Position numbers and translations under genes: made by a program. From contig JAKOSN010000086.1 in NCBI GenBank assembly GCA_029777335.1, positions 1 through 64,000 on the forward strand: a stretch of 64,000 nucleotides of DNA. Direction: 5' to 3'. The notes beneath the pieces were generated by a model. It searched no databases. It was given only the letters and a program-made list of their open reading frames with translations, and was not told the DNA's origin. This stretch comes from Planctomycetota bacterium (lineage in GTDB: Bacteria > Planctomycetota > Planctomycetia > Gemmatales > Gemmataceae). Positions 27,053 through 36,939 of the stretch are shown in pieces (the first letter of the stretch is position 1; each line of letters starts with the position of its first letter).

Positions 27053-30000
27053 ATGGGCAGTTTCAACCATCGATCGCCGTCGCGGGGGAGAATGGTGCGC
27101 CTCGTCGCGGGGTTGAGCCTGCTTGCCCTTCTGCTCGGCGGAACTCTGTCTGCGCAGAAATCGGGGACCATCCCCGCCCAGAAGCCCGCTGTCGATGCGA
27201 AAACTGCCTTTCCCTCCACCGTTCAACCGCTCCTCAAGAAGTACTGCCTCGATTGTCACTCGACCACACGCAAAAAAGGGAGCCTCGACCTGGAGCGGTT
27301 TACCTCTCTGGAGGACATTCGCAAGGATCTCAAGCCCTGGCAGCAGCTGATCGAGCAGATCGAAGCACGTGAGATGCCGCCCCGAGAGAAACCTCAGCCC
27401 AGCGAGCAAGAACGACAACTGCTGCTCGCCTGGACGCGTCAGATGCTGGATGCGGAGGCGCGCGCTCGTGCGGGGGATCCGGGGCACGTTCCTCTGCGGC
27501 GGCTCAGTAACGCCGAGTATGATTGCACGATTCGCGATCTCACCGGAGTGGACCTGCGCCCGACCCGGCAGTTCCCCGCTGACGGGGCGGCGGGCGAGGG
27601 GTTCACCAACGCGGCGGAAGCGCTCACCGATATCTCTCCCACGCTGCTCAACAAGTATCTCAACGCCGCCAAGGAGATCGCTGATCATGCCGTTCTCCTG
27701 CCCGACGGCTTCCGCTTCTCGCCGGGCAAGACTCGGCGCGACTGGACCGATGAGATGACCGAACGGCTCCGGCAGTTTTATGCGAGGCACACCGCAGGCG
27801 AGGGGCGGCTTCCGGTTCAACCCTATCTCTCCGCCACGATCAGGCACCGGACCGCGCTGCGCGCCGGCACCGTCACCCCTGAAGCGGTGGCGGCCAGGGA
27901 GAATCTCAACCCGAAATACCTCGCGATCCTCTGGAAAGCCCTCACCGACAAAACGCCCTCGTACCCGCTCGATGGGATTCGCGCCCGCTGGGACAAAGCC
28001 AGCGAGAAGGATGTCCCTGCTCTGGCGGCCGAGATCGCTGGCTGGCAGGCGTCGCTCTGGAAGACCGTTCGCGTGGGTAGCTACATGCATCCCGTCGGGC
28101 AGGGGTATGCCGTCAGCACGGCGCGTCAGCTTCCAAGCGATCCCCCGGCGGCCGAGGTGGTCCCGTTGCGCGTGGCCGTCAAGCCCGCGCCAGGACAGGC
28201 CGAGGTGGTCCTCTCGTTGACGGCTCAGGATCTGGCGTCGGTTCAGGGGCAGGAAGTCATCTGGCACCGGCCGCGCTTCGAGGGGGCTGGGAAACCCTCC
28301 TTGTTGCTCCGCGATTACCACAGGTTCGCAGCCACCTTCGAGGTCGATTATCCATCTCTCCTTGCGAATAGCAGCCGCTATCTTGCCGCGGTCATCGAGG
28401 CTGCCAACGAGCGCAAGGCGACGGTGGATGGTCTGGCCCAGAAGCACCAACTCGACGCCACCCTGCTGAAACGGTGGATCGAGATTCTGGCCGTCGAACC
28501 GCTCCGAAAGACGGAAGCGCCAAAAACGGTTGCGGCCCTTCCGCTGGAGTTGCTGCAGGAAAAGACGGCCCGGACTGACAATCGCCCGGCGGTCAATGGT
28601 TGGCGCAAGAAGGGAACGGACCTTCCCGTGGTGGTCACCAACGCCTCGGACAGGGTGGAACACATCCCCGGCCGCCTCCCGGCTCGGAGCGTCGCGGTTC
28701 ATCCCACACCGACGGAGTTTGTGGCGGTGGCCTGGAAAAGTCCGCTCTCTGGTGAAGTACAACTGGGAGCGCGAATAACGCATGCTCACCCCACCTGTGG
28801 CAATGGTGTTGCCTGGTGGCTGGAGCATCGGCGCGCTGGCCGGGCGACCCTTCTGGAAGAGGGCACCCTCGATCTTGGCAAAGAGGCGCGGCTCCCCGCA
28901 CGAGCGGTCAAGGTTGAAATAGACGATGTGATTGTGCTGGCGGTGGATGCTCGGGAGAACAATCACAGTTGCGACCTGACGGAGATCGCCATCACTCTCA
29001 CCGAAACCAGCAAACCGAAGCGTGTCTGGGATCTCGCCGCCGATGTCGCCAGCAAGATTCTCGACGGGAATCCCCATGCAGACAGCCATGGGAATCGCGA
29101 TACCTGGAGCTTTGTGCGCGGCGTTTCGAAAGGGAAAGGCCCGGCGTCTGCCTCGCTGATTCCGCCGGACTCGATACTTGGCCAGTGGCGCAAGGCGGCG
29201 GCCGATCCCGCGCGCCAGGGGGAAGTCGCAAAACTCGCCAGCCAGGTCGAAACGCTCCTCTCGGGTTCACGACCGGGGCAGGGGGCCAACCGCCTCCTTT
29301 ATGATCGACTGGTGGCGATCGAAAGCCCGCTTTTCACAGGGGTGAACGTTGCACGCCTGGCGAAAACCCAGCCAAAGAAAACGCCGTACGGTCTGGCACC
29401 GGAGCGCTTTGGAACCCGGCCAGGAGGCAAGGCGGTCGACGAGGCAAGTCTGGTGGTGCCGACCGCAGCCGTTGTCGAAATGCGCCTCCCCGCCGCGCTC
29501 TTCGTGGGCCGCGAGTTTGTGGTCGAGGGGCGACTGGAGGGAGCGAGCGCGCGCGTGGTCCAGTTCCGGGTGCAGGCAACCGCCCCGGGTGCGGAGATTC
29601 GCGTGACCCAGGGAGGCTCTGTGCTCGCCTCGCCGAATAGCCCCGGGTATCGGCGACTTCTGGAGGGCTACGCCGATTTTCGTCGCTTGTTCCCGTTGTT
29701 CCTGTGCTTTCCTCGGGTTGTGCCGAATGACGAGGTGGTGTCACTCAAGATGTTTCATCGCGAGGATGAACCACTGATCCAGTTATTCCTGAACACCGAC
29801 CAGCAGCGCCAACTGGAGCGCTTGTGGACCGAACATCGCTTCATCAGCCGGCAACCGGTGGCGGAGAACGCCTACCTGCCGCTCTTCATCGGCTTTGTGA
29901 CCCAGGATCAGCCAAAGTCGATGGTGACCTTCTTCGAGGGGCAGCGGCCAGCCTTCCAGAAACGTGCCGACGCGTTTCTGAAGGAGGAAGCCGCCGCGAT

Positions 30001-31255
30001 TGCCCAGCAACTCGATGCCTTGCTCGAGTTCGCGGGGAAGGCGTATCGCCGTCCCTTGCTTGAAACAGAGAAGAAGGATCTGCGTAATCTCTATCAGGCG
30101 GTTCGTGCCAGGGGCGCCGGGCACGAGGAGGCTTTTCGCGGGGTGCTGGTGCGCATCTTGATGGCGCCTGCCTTCCTCTTTCGGGTCGAACACGCGCCCG
30201 TGCAGAAGGAAGCCGGCCCGGTGAACGACTGGGAACTCGCCACGCGCCTGAGCTACTTCCTCTGGTCCAGCATGCCCGACGCGGAACTTCGCCAACTGGC
30301 GGCTGCGGGCAAGCTGCACGATCCCCAGGTGCTCGCGGCCCAAACGCAACGGATGCTCCAGGATGCCCGGTTGCGCGCCTTCGCCATCGAGTTCGGGACG
30401 CAATGGATTCACGTCCGCGGATTTGATGGGTTTAACGAGAAGAACGAGAAACTCTTCCCCACCTTCAACGCCGAGCTGCGCACGGCGCTGTACGAGGAGG
30501 CGATTCGCTTCTTTCAGGATCTCTTCCAGACCGATCGTGCCGTGACGCAGATCCTCGATGCCGATTACACCTTCCTCAATGAAACCCTCGCCAGGCATTA
30601 TGGCATTCCGGGGGTGAAAGGGTCGGAGTGGCGGCGCCTCGAAGGGGTGCGGAAGTATGGCCGGGGAGGGGTGCTGGGGCTGGGCAGTGTGCAGGCCAAA
30701 CAGGCAGGGGCGTCGCGCTCCAGCCCGGTTCTGCGGGGCAACTGGGTGGTGGAAACGTTGCTCGGCGAAAAGTTGCCACGCCCACCAGCGGACGTGCCGC
30801 GCCTTCCCGAGGAAGAAGGCACCGGCGGATTGACGATGCGACAACAGGTCGAGAAGCACGCGAAGGTCGCATCGTGTGCCGCCTGCCATGTGCGCATCGA
30901 TCCGTTTGGCTTTGCTCTGGAGAAGTACGATGCCATCGGTCGGCTTCGCGCGAAGGATCTGGGCGGGCTGGCGCTGGACACCAGGGTCAAACTCCGCGAC
31001 GGCAGCGAGTTCGACGGCATCGAGGGATTGCGAACCTACCTGTTGACCCGGAAAAAAGACGTGGTCGTGCGTCTGTTTTGTCGGCGACTTCTCGGGTATG
31101 CTTTAGGGCGAGCGGTCGCGCTCTCCGATGAGCCGTTGCTCGACGACATGGTCCGCGCCTTACACACCCACGAGGGCAAGGTCTCCGCCGCCGTGCAGAC
31201 GATTGTCAAGAGCCCGCAGTTTCGCATGGTGCGCGGGAGTGAGTTTGGCAACTGA
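27053..31255 (+). CDS. DUF1592/DUF1588/DUF1587/DUF1585 planctomycete cytochrome
   Basis: A 1,400-residue exported protein. After a signal segment (about residues 14-34) a c-type haem motif 'YCLDCHS' occurs within a PSD1/cytochrome-like region. The domain set then runs DUF1587 ('LSNAEYDCTIRDLTGVDL'), a long central beta-rich region, DUF1595 ('AGKAYRRPLLETEKKDL'), DUF1592 ('ATRLSYFLWSSMPDAEL'), DUF1588 ('GSVQAKQAGASRSSPV', plus the second haem-like motif 'CAACH') and DUF1585 at the C-terminus ('LFCRRLLGYALGRAV'). These giant proteins are typical of Planctomycetota, and are normally followed by a DUF1552 gene, as here (17 bases later). Their function is unproven; periplasmic redox work linked to polymer breakdown has been suggested. 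Confidence 0.92.
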   Translation: MGSFNHRSPSRGRMVRLVAGLSLLALLLGGTLSAQKSGTIPAQKPAVDAKTAFPSTVQPLLKKYCLDCHSTTRKKGSLDLERFTSLEDIRKDLKPWQQLIEQIEAREMPPREKPQPSEQERQLLLAWTRQMLDAEARARAGDPGHVPLRRLSNAEYDCTIRDLTGVDLRPTRQFPADGAAGEGFTNAAEALTDISPTLLNKYLNAAKEIADHAVLLPDGFRFSPGKTRRDWTDEMTERLRQFYARHTAGEGRLPVQPYLSATIRHRTALRAGTVTPEAVAARENLNPKYLAILWKALTDKTPSYPLDGIRARWDKASEKDVPALAAEIAGWQASLWKTVRVGSYMHPVGQGYAVSTARQLPSDPPAAEVVPLRVAVKPAPGQAEVVLSLTAQDLASVQGQEVIWHRPRFEGAGKPSLLLRDYHRFAATFEVDYPSLLANSSRYLAAVIEAANERKATVDGLAQKHQLDATLLKRWIEILAVEPLRKTEAPKTVAALPLELLQEKTARTDNRPAVNGWRKKGTDLPVVVTNASDRVEHIPGRLPARSVAVHPTPTEFVAVAWKSPLSGEVQLGARITHAHPTCGNGVAWWLEHRRAGRATLLEEGTLDLGKEARLPARAVKVEIDDVIVLAVDARENNHSCDLTEIAITLTETSKPKRVWDLAADVASKILDGNPHADSHGNRDTWSFVRGVSKGKGPASASLIPPDSILGQWRKAAADPARQGEVAKLASQVETLLSGSRPGQGANRLLYDRLVAIESPLFTGVNVARLAKTQPKKTPYGLAPERFGTRPGGKAVDEASLVVPTAAVVEMRLPAALFVGREFVVEGRLEGASARVVQFRVQATAPGAEIRVTQGGSVLASPNSPGYRRLLEGYADFRRLFPLFLCFPRVVPNDEVVSLKMFHREDEPLIQLFLNTDQQRQLERLWTEHRFISRQPVAENAYLPLFIGFVTQDQPKSMVTFFEGQRPAFQKRADAFLKEEAAAIAQQLDALLEFAGKAYRRPLLETEKKDLRNLYQAVRARGAGHEEAFRGVLVRILMAPAFLFRVEHAPVQKEAGPVNDWELATRLSYFLWSSMPDAELRQLAAAGKLHDPQVLAAQTQRMLQDARLRAFAIEFGTQWIHVRGFDGFNEKNEKLFPTFNAELRTALYEEAIRFFQDLFQTDRAVTQILDADYTFLNETLARHYGIPGVKGSEWRRLEGVRKYGRGGVLGLGSVQAKQAGASRSSPVLRGNWVVETLLGEKLPRPPADVPRLPEEEGTGGLTMRQQVEKHAKVASCAACHVRIDPFGFALEKYDAIGRLRAKDLGGLALDTRVKLRDGSEFDGIEGLRTYLLTRKKDVVVRLFCRRLLGYALGRAVALSDEPLLDDMVRALHTHEGKVSAAVQTIVKSPQFRMVRGSEFGN

Positions 31256-31272
31256 AACCTGGAGCTTCCACG

Positions 31273-32586
31273 ATGGCGTTCTCCTCACTAACTCAGCCCC
31301 TTTCTCGTCGAACCTTCCTTCGTGGCCTCGGTGTGACCATGGCTTTGCCGTGGCTGGAGTCGCTCCCGGTTTGGGGCGACGACAAGCCCAAACACGCCTC
31401 CTCGGAGCCCCCGGTGCGGTTTGCCTGCCTCTTTTCGGGCAATGGGTTCCATAGCAAGGAGTGGTGGGCGAAGGGGGAGGGAAAGAACATGGAACTCGGG
31501 AAGGTGCTGGAGTCCCTCCGGCCCTTCCGCGAGAAACTCCTCTTCCTGCGTGGCCTGTACAACCAGGAAGCGCTCATCGGCGGGATCCACAGTTGCCAGA
31601 CCGGCAATCTGCTGACCGGCGCCCACCTCGCTCCGGGAGGGGAGATCCGGTCCGGCATCAGCTGCGATCAGGTAGTTGCGGAGCGAATGAAAACCCAGAC
31701 CCGGGTGCCCAGCCTGGTCCTTGGCTGCGAGCCATCGATCGCGGCGATCCACAAGAACTACTCGATGATCTACAGTTCGCACATCTCGTGGAGTTCGCCG
31801 ACCACCCCCACCCCGCTCGAACTCTATCCCGCCCTGGCCTTTGATCGGCTGTTCCGCGACGAGGTCGGAAAGGCTGACAAAAGCGTGCTCGATGCGGTGA
31901 TGGAGGATGCCCGGGGATTGCGCCGTTCGGTGAGCACTGCCGACCAGCGCCGGCTGGACGAATACCTCTCCAGCGTGCGCGAGGTCGAACAGCGGATTGG
32001 CCAGGCAGGGAAGGCTGGACGCCTCCAGGGCTGGCGCCCCACTCTCACCAAACCCGACATGAAGCGACCCGCCGACGGCATTCCTCAGGATATCGACCAG
32101 CACATGCGGCTGATGTGCGACATCCTCGTGCTGGCCTTCCGCACCGATACCACGCGGGTCTGCACGCTGAAGTTGAATAATGACCACTCCTCGCTCCGTT
32201 TTCCGCATCTGAAGGTGGATTACATGATCCACCATCTCCTCTCTCACACCGATGGCGCCGACTGGCTGAAGGTAAACCAGTTCTTCGTGGAACAGGTGGC
32301 CTACATTGCCAAAAAACTCGACGAGGTGAAGGAAGGGGAGCGCACCTTGCTCGATAACTCCATGATTCTGTACATGTCGAGCATGATGACGGGCGGCCAT
32401 GACAATCGACAGTTGCCGGTGGTGATGGTCGGTCGCGGCGGCGGACAGATCAAAACCGGCCGCATTCTCGACTATCTGAACAGGCCCAATCGCAAGATGT
32501 GCAGCCTCTACCTTTCGCTCATGGACAGGGCCGGCGTACACCTGGATAGCTTTGGCGACTCGAAGGAACGTCTCGGCGAGATCTAA
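31273..32586 (+). CDS. DUF1552 protein with TAT signal
   Basis: A 437-residue exported protein. The N-terminus 'LSRRTFLRGLGVTMALPWLESLP' is a twin-arginine signal and is the standard start of the DUF1552 family. Further family blocks are 'CLFSGNGFHSKEWWAKG', 'GIHSCQTGNLLTG', 'VPSLVLGCEP' and 'DNSMILYMSSMMTGGHDN', the last resembling metal-binding segments in the alkaline-phosphatase/sulfatase superfamily; that relationship is inference. It forms an evident operon with the DUF1592 protein upstream. The genes are nearly always paired in planctomycetes, so the two products probably act together outside the cytoplasm. A further secreted gene follows 80 bases downstream. Confidence 0.92.
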   Translation: MAFSSLTQPLSRRTFLRGLGVTMALPWLESLPVWGDDKPKHASSEPPVRFACLFSGNGFHSKEWWAKGEGKNMELGKVLESLRPFREKLLFLRGLYNQEALIGGIHSCQTGNLLTGAHLAPGGEIRSGISCDQVVAERMKTQTRVPSLVLGCEPSIAAIHKNYSMIYSSHISWSSPTTPTPLELYPALAFDRLFRDEVGKADKSVLDAVMEDARGLRRSVSTADQRRLDEYLSSVREVEQRIGQAGKAGRLQGWRPTLTKPDMKRPADGIPQDIDQHMRLMCDILVLAFRTDTTRVCTLKLNNDHSSLRFPHLKVDYMIHHLLSHTDGADWLKVNQFFVEQVAYIAKKLDEVKEGERTLLDNSMILYMSSMMTGGHDNRQLPVVMVGRGGGQIKTGRILDYLNRPNRKMCSLYLSLMDRAGVHLDSFGDSKERLGEI

Positions 32587-32666
32587 CAAGGCGCCGACGA
32601 TTCCCAACGGTTCCCGGTTCGCTGCTGCTCTCAATGAAGCGTGGTCTCGAATGGAGATCGGATCAA

Positions 32667-33845
32667 ATGCGGGTTCTTCTCGGAGTCCTGGTCGTCGTGG
32701 TCGCGTCAGTCCTCACCGGTGCCAGGGCAGAGGATTCGCCCGCGCCGGGACAGGAAAGTCGGCGGGTGAGCTATCGCTTTCCCGACATCATGGTCATCGT
32801 CTATGCCGATTTCCCCAATGAACCCGAGCATCAACTGGCGCTGGCGAAGTATGTGGTCAGCAAGGGCTTTAACTGTGTGGAAGCCGAGATGGACAAGTTG
32901 GAGGTCTGTCGCAAGGCGGGGTTGAAGGTGCGCCTGGGGGGAGATCTCAACAAGATGTTGCAGGCCGCGCCCCGACTCAAGGAGGATCCGGCGGTCTTCG
33001 GCTATTTTATTTCCGACCGACGGACGAGTGCTGCCTTCCCTGGTTTTGCCAAGCTCGCCCGCGCCTTTGAGAACGCCGATCCCAACCATCCCACCCTCTT
33101 CATCAATCGAGCGGAATACAATCAGTTCCCAGAGTTTGTGAAGGTTGTGAAGCCGATGGTGCTGGATTATTACCACTACCACTGGTGGCACAAAAATCAT
33201 CCCGAACGCTATTTTCTCTACCTGCGCATGTTTCGTGATCTCAGCGTGGCCAACGAGATTCCGCAGATGCGCTGCCTGGGGTCCAACAATCCACCGGAGA
33301 AGATTCGGCAATCGATGTACTGTTCGCTCGCCTATGGAGTCCAGGCTTTCCACTTCTGGCCACCCTGGTTTGTTACCTGCAAGATGGATAAAGATCGCAA
33401 TGCCATCCTGGAGAATGGCAAGCCTGTCTTTGGTTTGAGTGATCAGGCTGTGGTTGTCTCACAGATTTGCAGCGAATTGAAAGCCATTGGCCCCGTTTTG
33501 AAGACACTGACCAACAAGGCGGTCTATCACACGGACAAAACCTTGCCGCTCGGCGCAGAGTCTGCCCCCGAAGATCTCTGGTTCCAACCCTCGGGGGAAT
33601 CGATGCTGGTGAGCGTCTTCCACGACAGGGACCAGAAGCGTTACCTCATGCCGGTCAATCATGCCGTTGATAAGGAACGCGAATTGACCCTGCGCTTCAA
33701 GGAACCTTCCCTCACGCTTCAACAGATGGATCGCAAAACGGGCAAGTGGCAGACGCTCCCCCTGAAACAGGACGGTGAGCAACGGTTCGTGAAACTCAAA
33801 CTGGCGCCCGGGGACGGCGAACTGTTACGTGTCAGCCCCCGCTGA
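32667..33845 (+). CDS. Secreted protein, possible TIM-barrel glycoside-hydrolase fold
   Basis: A 392-residue exported protein with a signal peptide (residues 1-21, ending 'TGARAEDS'). The body resembles a TIM-barrel: alternating strands and helices such as 'IMVIVYADFPNEPEHQLALAKYVVSKGFNCVEAEMDKLEVCRKAGLKVRLG' and 'PMVLDYYHYHWWHKNHPERYF'. The C-terminal 90 residues look like a beta-sandwich. I do not recognise catalytic acids with certainty, so only a carbohydrate-related function is suggested. The start at 32667 has GGAG ten bases upstream; an ATG at 32634 is in frame but lacks a ribosome site. It probably belongs to the DUF1592/DUF1552 transcription unit. Confidence 0.65.
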   Translation: MRVLLGVLVVVVASVLTGARAEDSPAPGQESRRVSYRFPDIMVIVYADFPNEPEHQLALAKYVVSKGFNCVEAEMDKLEVCRKAGLKVRLGGDLNKMLQAAPRLKEDPAVFGYFISDRRTSAAFPGFAKLARAFENADPNHPTLFINRAEYNQFPEFVKVVKPMVLDYYHYHWWHKNHPERYFLYLRMFRDLSVANEIPQMRCLGSNNPPEKIRQSMYCSLAYGVQAFHFWPPWFVTCKMDKDRNAILENGKPVFGLSDQAVVVSQICSELKAIGPVLKTLTNKAVYHTDKTLPLGAESAPEDLWFQPSGESMLVSVFHDRDQKRYLMPVNHAVDKERELTLRFKEPSLTLQQMDRKTGKWQTLPLKQDGEQRFVKLKLAPGDGELLRVSPR

Positions 33846-33950
33846 GCAACGTTGGTCGTTGGCAGTTTTAAGGTTCGTTCCCCTGGTGCGCACAACGCCA
33901 ACGCTGCGTTCCAGCCGATTCGTCAGGCAAGGGGTGAGCGCACCGAGCGC

Positions 33951-36737
33951 TCATCTCTTATCTTTGAGCACGCGGAACCCGATGTATGCCGGGGAGGGCG
34001 CCAGGTCGCTCCCCTTGGCATCGGCAGGGATATCGGCACTGCCGCCGCGCACCACCCCCTTGCCACTCGGTTCAACAACCCATTCCGAAACATTCCCACC
34101 CAGATCAAAGACGGCGGCTTCTTTCCCCAGTCCCTTGAAGCGCCCCACGGCGCTGAGCAACGGAGCGCCTGGCCCCAGTTCCTTGAGCTTCTCACGCAGG
34201 CGACGGGCATCGTCGGGGTTCACCTCATAGCCAGCCCAGTGGTCCAGCGTGTTCTCGTAGGTCTCCTCCACTCCGGTGTAGAGGTCCTCCGCTTCCTCTG
34301 GGTTGGGGAGGCGGTAGGTGTCTCCCGTGAGCTTGCTCAGCCAGGCGCAGTAGCGTTTCGCCTGCTCAAAGGGGATCTCCGCGGCCGGATAATTCTCCTT
34401 GCCCGGCTCGATTTTATAACTCCGTTCAAACTGGGCATACTGTGCCGCGGTCACCTCGAAACGACCGATTTGATGCCCCGAATAAGGCACGATCTCCGGG
34501 ATCAACGTGTTCTTGACCAGTACTCCAAATCGCCCATTCACCTGCTGCGCTGTTTGTCTTTTGAGTGCCCAGGCCAGAGGCGAATCTTCCTTCAGGGCGA
34601 GGTTCTCTTCCTTGTAAGTCTTGAAGAGATGTTTATCGAACCAGCGGAGTTCCTCGTTGAGTTTGCGCTTTTGATGCACCAGTTTTTTCAGACTGTGTTG
34701 CTCGCCAGGGAAAAGGAGAAAACGCACATCGGCCTTGCCATGTTGTTGCAAGGCGCGATAGTGCATCCATCCTTGCTGGGTTGGCACCACGCGATCCTCT
34801 GTGCCAAAACAGATGAGCGTGGGTGTTTTCACCTTGTCGAGCTTGTAAAACGGCGATTTCTTGATGTAGGTCTGGGGATCTTCAAGGACCGATTTGCCGA
34901 AATAAAAGGCGTCGAAGGCTGCTCCGAATTCGCAATTGCCCCAGTCGCTCACCCAGTCCACGTCTCCCGCCCCTGCCGAGGCCGCCTTGTAGCGTGCGCT
35001 GTGAACCGTCAGGGCGACCGTGAGAATGGAGCCGTTGGACCATCCCATCACTCCCAGTTTGTCAGCATCAACCAGCCCCTTGCCGATGAGGGTATCGACC
35101 CCTTTTTCGATATCGGGAATCTCCAGATCGTAATACTTTCCATTGGTGATCGATTCGACCCAGGCAAGGCCATAGCTGGAACTACCGTGGTAGTTGGGTT
35201 TGAAAACGAGCGCGCCTCGCTGGCAAAAGAGAGTTGCAGCATAGGCCCACGATTCATCCCAGTTGTCCTGATCGGCCCCCGCCGGTCCGCCATGAATCAT
35301 CACCACCAGGGGATATTTCCGGTCTTTCTTGTAATCGAAGGGGTAGTAGAGCAGTCCCTCAACCTCCTCGTCGCGTGCGCCCTTCCAGCGGATGATCTCC
35401 ACCTTCGGCGAGGGGCGATCGGTGAACTCCTCGTTCAATCTGGTGAGCCGTTTCCCCTCGCCAACTTTGCCGTTATCCAGGGGGGCGCGGTACCACTGGG
35501 TGGCGGTGCCAGCCGTGGAGTAGGCATACACAAGAGTTTTGCCGTCCTTGCTGAGCGCCAGTCCAAAGGTGTTGTTCACATGGGAGCCGGTCAACCATTC
35601 GCGTTTCCAGCTGTGATTGGGGCCCTCGGTGTAGCGGGCCACACGGTTGCGCACCCCCTCGGCCAGGAGGGCAACAAAGCCGTGGGGGGCGATGACAAAC
35701 CCCTCAACGGAGTGATTCTCCACCTGGGGGGAAAGGCCACGTTCCCAGTCCAGATTCACCTTGCGCACGCTGTCGTTGGCCAGATCGTAATAGACCATCT
35801 CGGTGACACCACCCTGGGCAAACTGGGGTTTGGAACTATGCAGATCGCTGGCATAGATCCCCTTGCCATCGAACGACCAGGCGAAGTGCTGAATGTTTAG
35901 CTTGGGATCGGTGAAAATCTGTCTGTTTCGCCCGTGCTCCAGTTCGGTGAGAAGCACGATCGGTTTGATCTTGTTGTCGTAGGTGTAGCGCAGACTTCGC
36001 CCATGCAGGGTGACGGCATATTTACCCTCGGGGGAAATGGCGAGCGATTCGATGCGGTCGGTGTTCTCGGTCAGCCGGATGACTTTTCTGTCCTTCACCC
36101 CGACGCGGAAGAGGCGGATTGGGGCGGCCCGTTTCTCATCTTCAACTACCTCGGAGGTGTCTTTTTTATCCTCGGTGCTTTTTTCCTGGTAATCGGCCTC
36201 TTCCTTGGCGACAAAAACCAGGGCGTTGGAACCCGCCCACTCGAGGTGTTCAATGCTGCGCGGAAAGTCGGTCAGGGGCCAGGGTTCGCCGCCAGTCGGG
36301 TCGAGCAGCCAGATCTGAAACCTGTCCTCGTCCTCGCTCTTGGCGGCGCGGCGGTGGGGCTGCCGGCCCGAGTGGGTGGCTTCGTCCTTTTTCTTCGGCA
36401 AAGGTCGCGATGTGAGGAAAGCCAGGAGTTTACCGTCCGGTGACCAGCGCGGCTCGCGACAGGGATCACTCCCTCGGGTGAGCGCCACCTCGCGTTCCTC
36501 CCCCAGGCTGGTGCGCATGAGATTGCCCACCTTTTCCCCGCGGTCCTTGTCGGCTGTTTCCTTGATCCAGACCACGTACTTGCCATCGGGTGAGAAGCGA
36601 AAGGCACTGGCACTCTCCGCCTCGACGATGTCGGCGACGGTCCAGGTCGTTTGCCTGGCGGACTTACGTGGGTCCGCGGCTCGACCGGGAAGGATCAGAA
36701 CAACCAGAACCAGGACTGAGAACCAGCGGCAGTTCAT
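33951..36737 (-). CDS. S9 prolyl-oligopeptidase fused to a formylglycine-generating-enzyme-like domain
   Basis: A 928-residue exported protein. A signal peptide (residues 1-21) is followed by a seven-bladed propeller region with TolB-like repeats ('FRFSPDGKYVVWI', 'EPRWSPDGKLLAFL', 'SLAISPEGKYAVTLH') and then an alpha/beta hydrolase: 'VVMIHGGPAG', nucleophile elbow 'MGWSNGSIL', Asp in 'GTEDRVVP' and His in 'PGEQHSL'. The last about 180 residues ('GHQIGRFEVTAAQYAQFERSY', 'AKRYCAWLSKLTGDTYRLP', 'DLGGNVSEWVVEP', 'IGFRVLKDK') form an FGE/SUMF1-type domain. The peptidase would cleave peptides in the periplasm; the FGE-like part may only bind substrate. The ATG at 36737 is preferred over a GTG at 36770. 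Confidence 0.87.
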   Translation of the reverse strand: MNCRWFSVLVLVVLILPGRAADPRKSARQTTWTVADIVEAESASAFRFSPDGKYVVWIKETADKDRGEKVGNLMRTSLGEEREVALTRGSDPCREPRWSPDGKLLAFLTSRPLPKKKDEATHSGRQPHRRAAKSEDEDRFQIWLLDPTGGEPWPLTDFPRSIEHLEWAGSNALVFVAKEEADYQEKSTEDKKDTSEVVEDEKRAAPIRLFRVGVKDRKVIRLTENTDRIESLAISPEGKYAVTLHGRSLRYTYDNKIKPIVLLTELEHGRNRQIFTDPKLNIQHFAWSFDGKGIYASDLHSSKPQFAQGGVTEMVYYDLANDSVRKVNLDWERGLSPQVENHSVEGFVIAPHGFVALLAEGVRNRVARYTEGPNHSWKREWLTGSHVNNTFGLALSKDGKTLVYAYSTAGTATQWYRAPLDNGKVGEGKRLTRLNEEFTDRPSPKVEIIRWKGARDEEVEGLLYYPFDYKKDRKYPLVVMIHGGPAGADQDNWDESWAYAATLFCQRGALVFKPNYHGSSSYGLAWVESITNGKYYDLEIPDIEKGVDTLIGKGLVDADKLGVMGWSNGSILTVALTVHSARYKAASAGAGDVDWVSDWGNCEFGAAFDAFYFGKSVLEDPQTYIKKSPFYKLDKVKTPTLICFGTEDRVVPTQQGWMHYRALQQHGKADVRFLLFPGEQHSLKKLVHQKRKLNEELRWFDKHLFKTYKEENLALKEDSPLAWALKRQTAQQVNGRFGVLVKNTLIPEIVPYSGHQIGRFEVTAAQYAQFERSYKIEPGKENYPAAEIPFEQAKRYCAWLSKLTGDTYRLPNPEEAEDLYTGVEETYENTLDHWAGYEVNPDDARRLREKLKELGPGAPLLSAVGRFKGLGKEAAVFDLGGNVSEWVVEPSGKGVVRGGSADIPADAKGSDLAPSPAYIGFRVLKDKR

Positions 36738-36875
36738 CACCACGAACTCCGTAACAGAAAGAGGCTGCACGGCAGCGGGATTGGATCACGAAGGCGAGCG
36801 AGGATGGAGAGAATATCCGGACTGGAGGGGAGGGCGTCAATCGGAAAACGGCGCAAAGCCGTGGAGAAAGGAGCA

Positions 36876-36915
36876 AGGGCTCAGGCGGCCGGAGTTCGCG
36901 CGGGTCGCCTGAGCC
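36876..36915 (-). terminator. Hairpin after the parvulin isomerase gene
   Basis: An 11-bp perfect stem (GGGCTCAGGCG at 36876-36886 with 36905-36915) immediately downstream of the isomerase gene, read on the minus strand. No strong T-run follows. Confidence 0.55.
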
Positions 36916-36939
36916 CCTGGTTCGAGAACCAATCGTGGC

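Noticed and set aside
27008-29089. Minus-strand open frame of 693 codons opposite the DUF1592 gene
   Set aside because: Antisense to a recognised family member, with no domain or ribosome site of its own.
33852-35900. Plus-strand open frame opposite the S9 peptidase
   Set aside because: The peptidase frame has signal peptide, propeller and catalytic motifs; the opposite frame has none.
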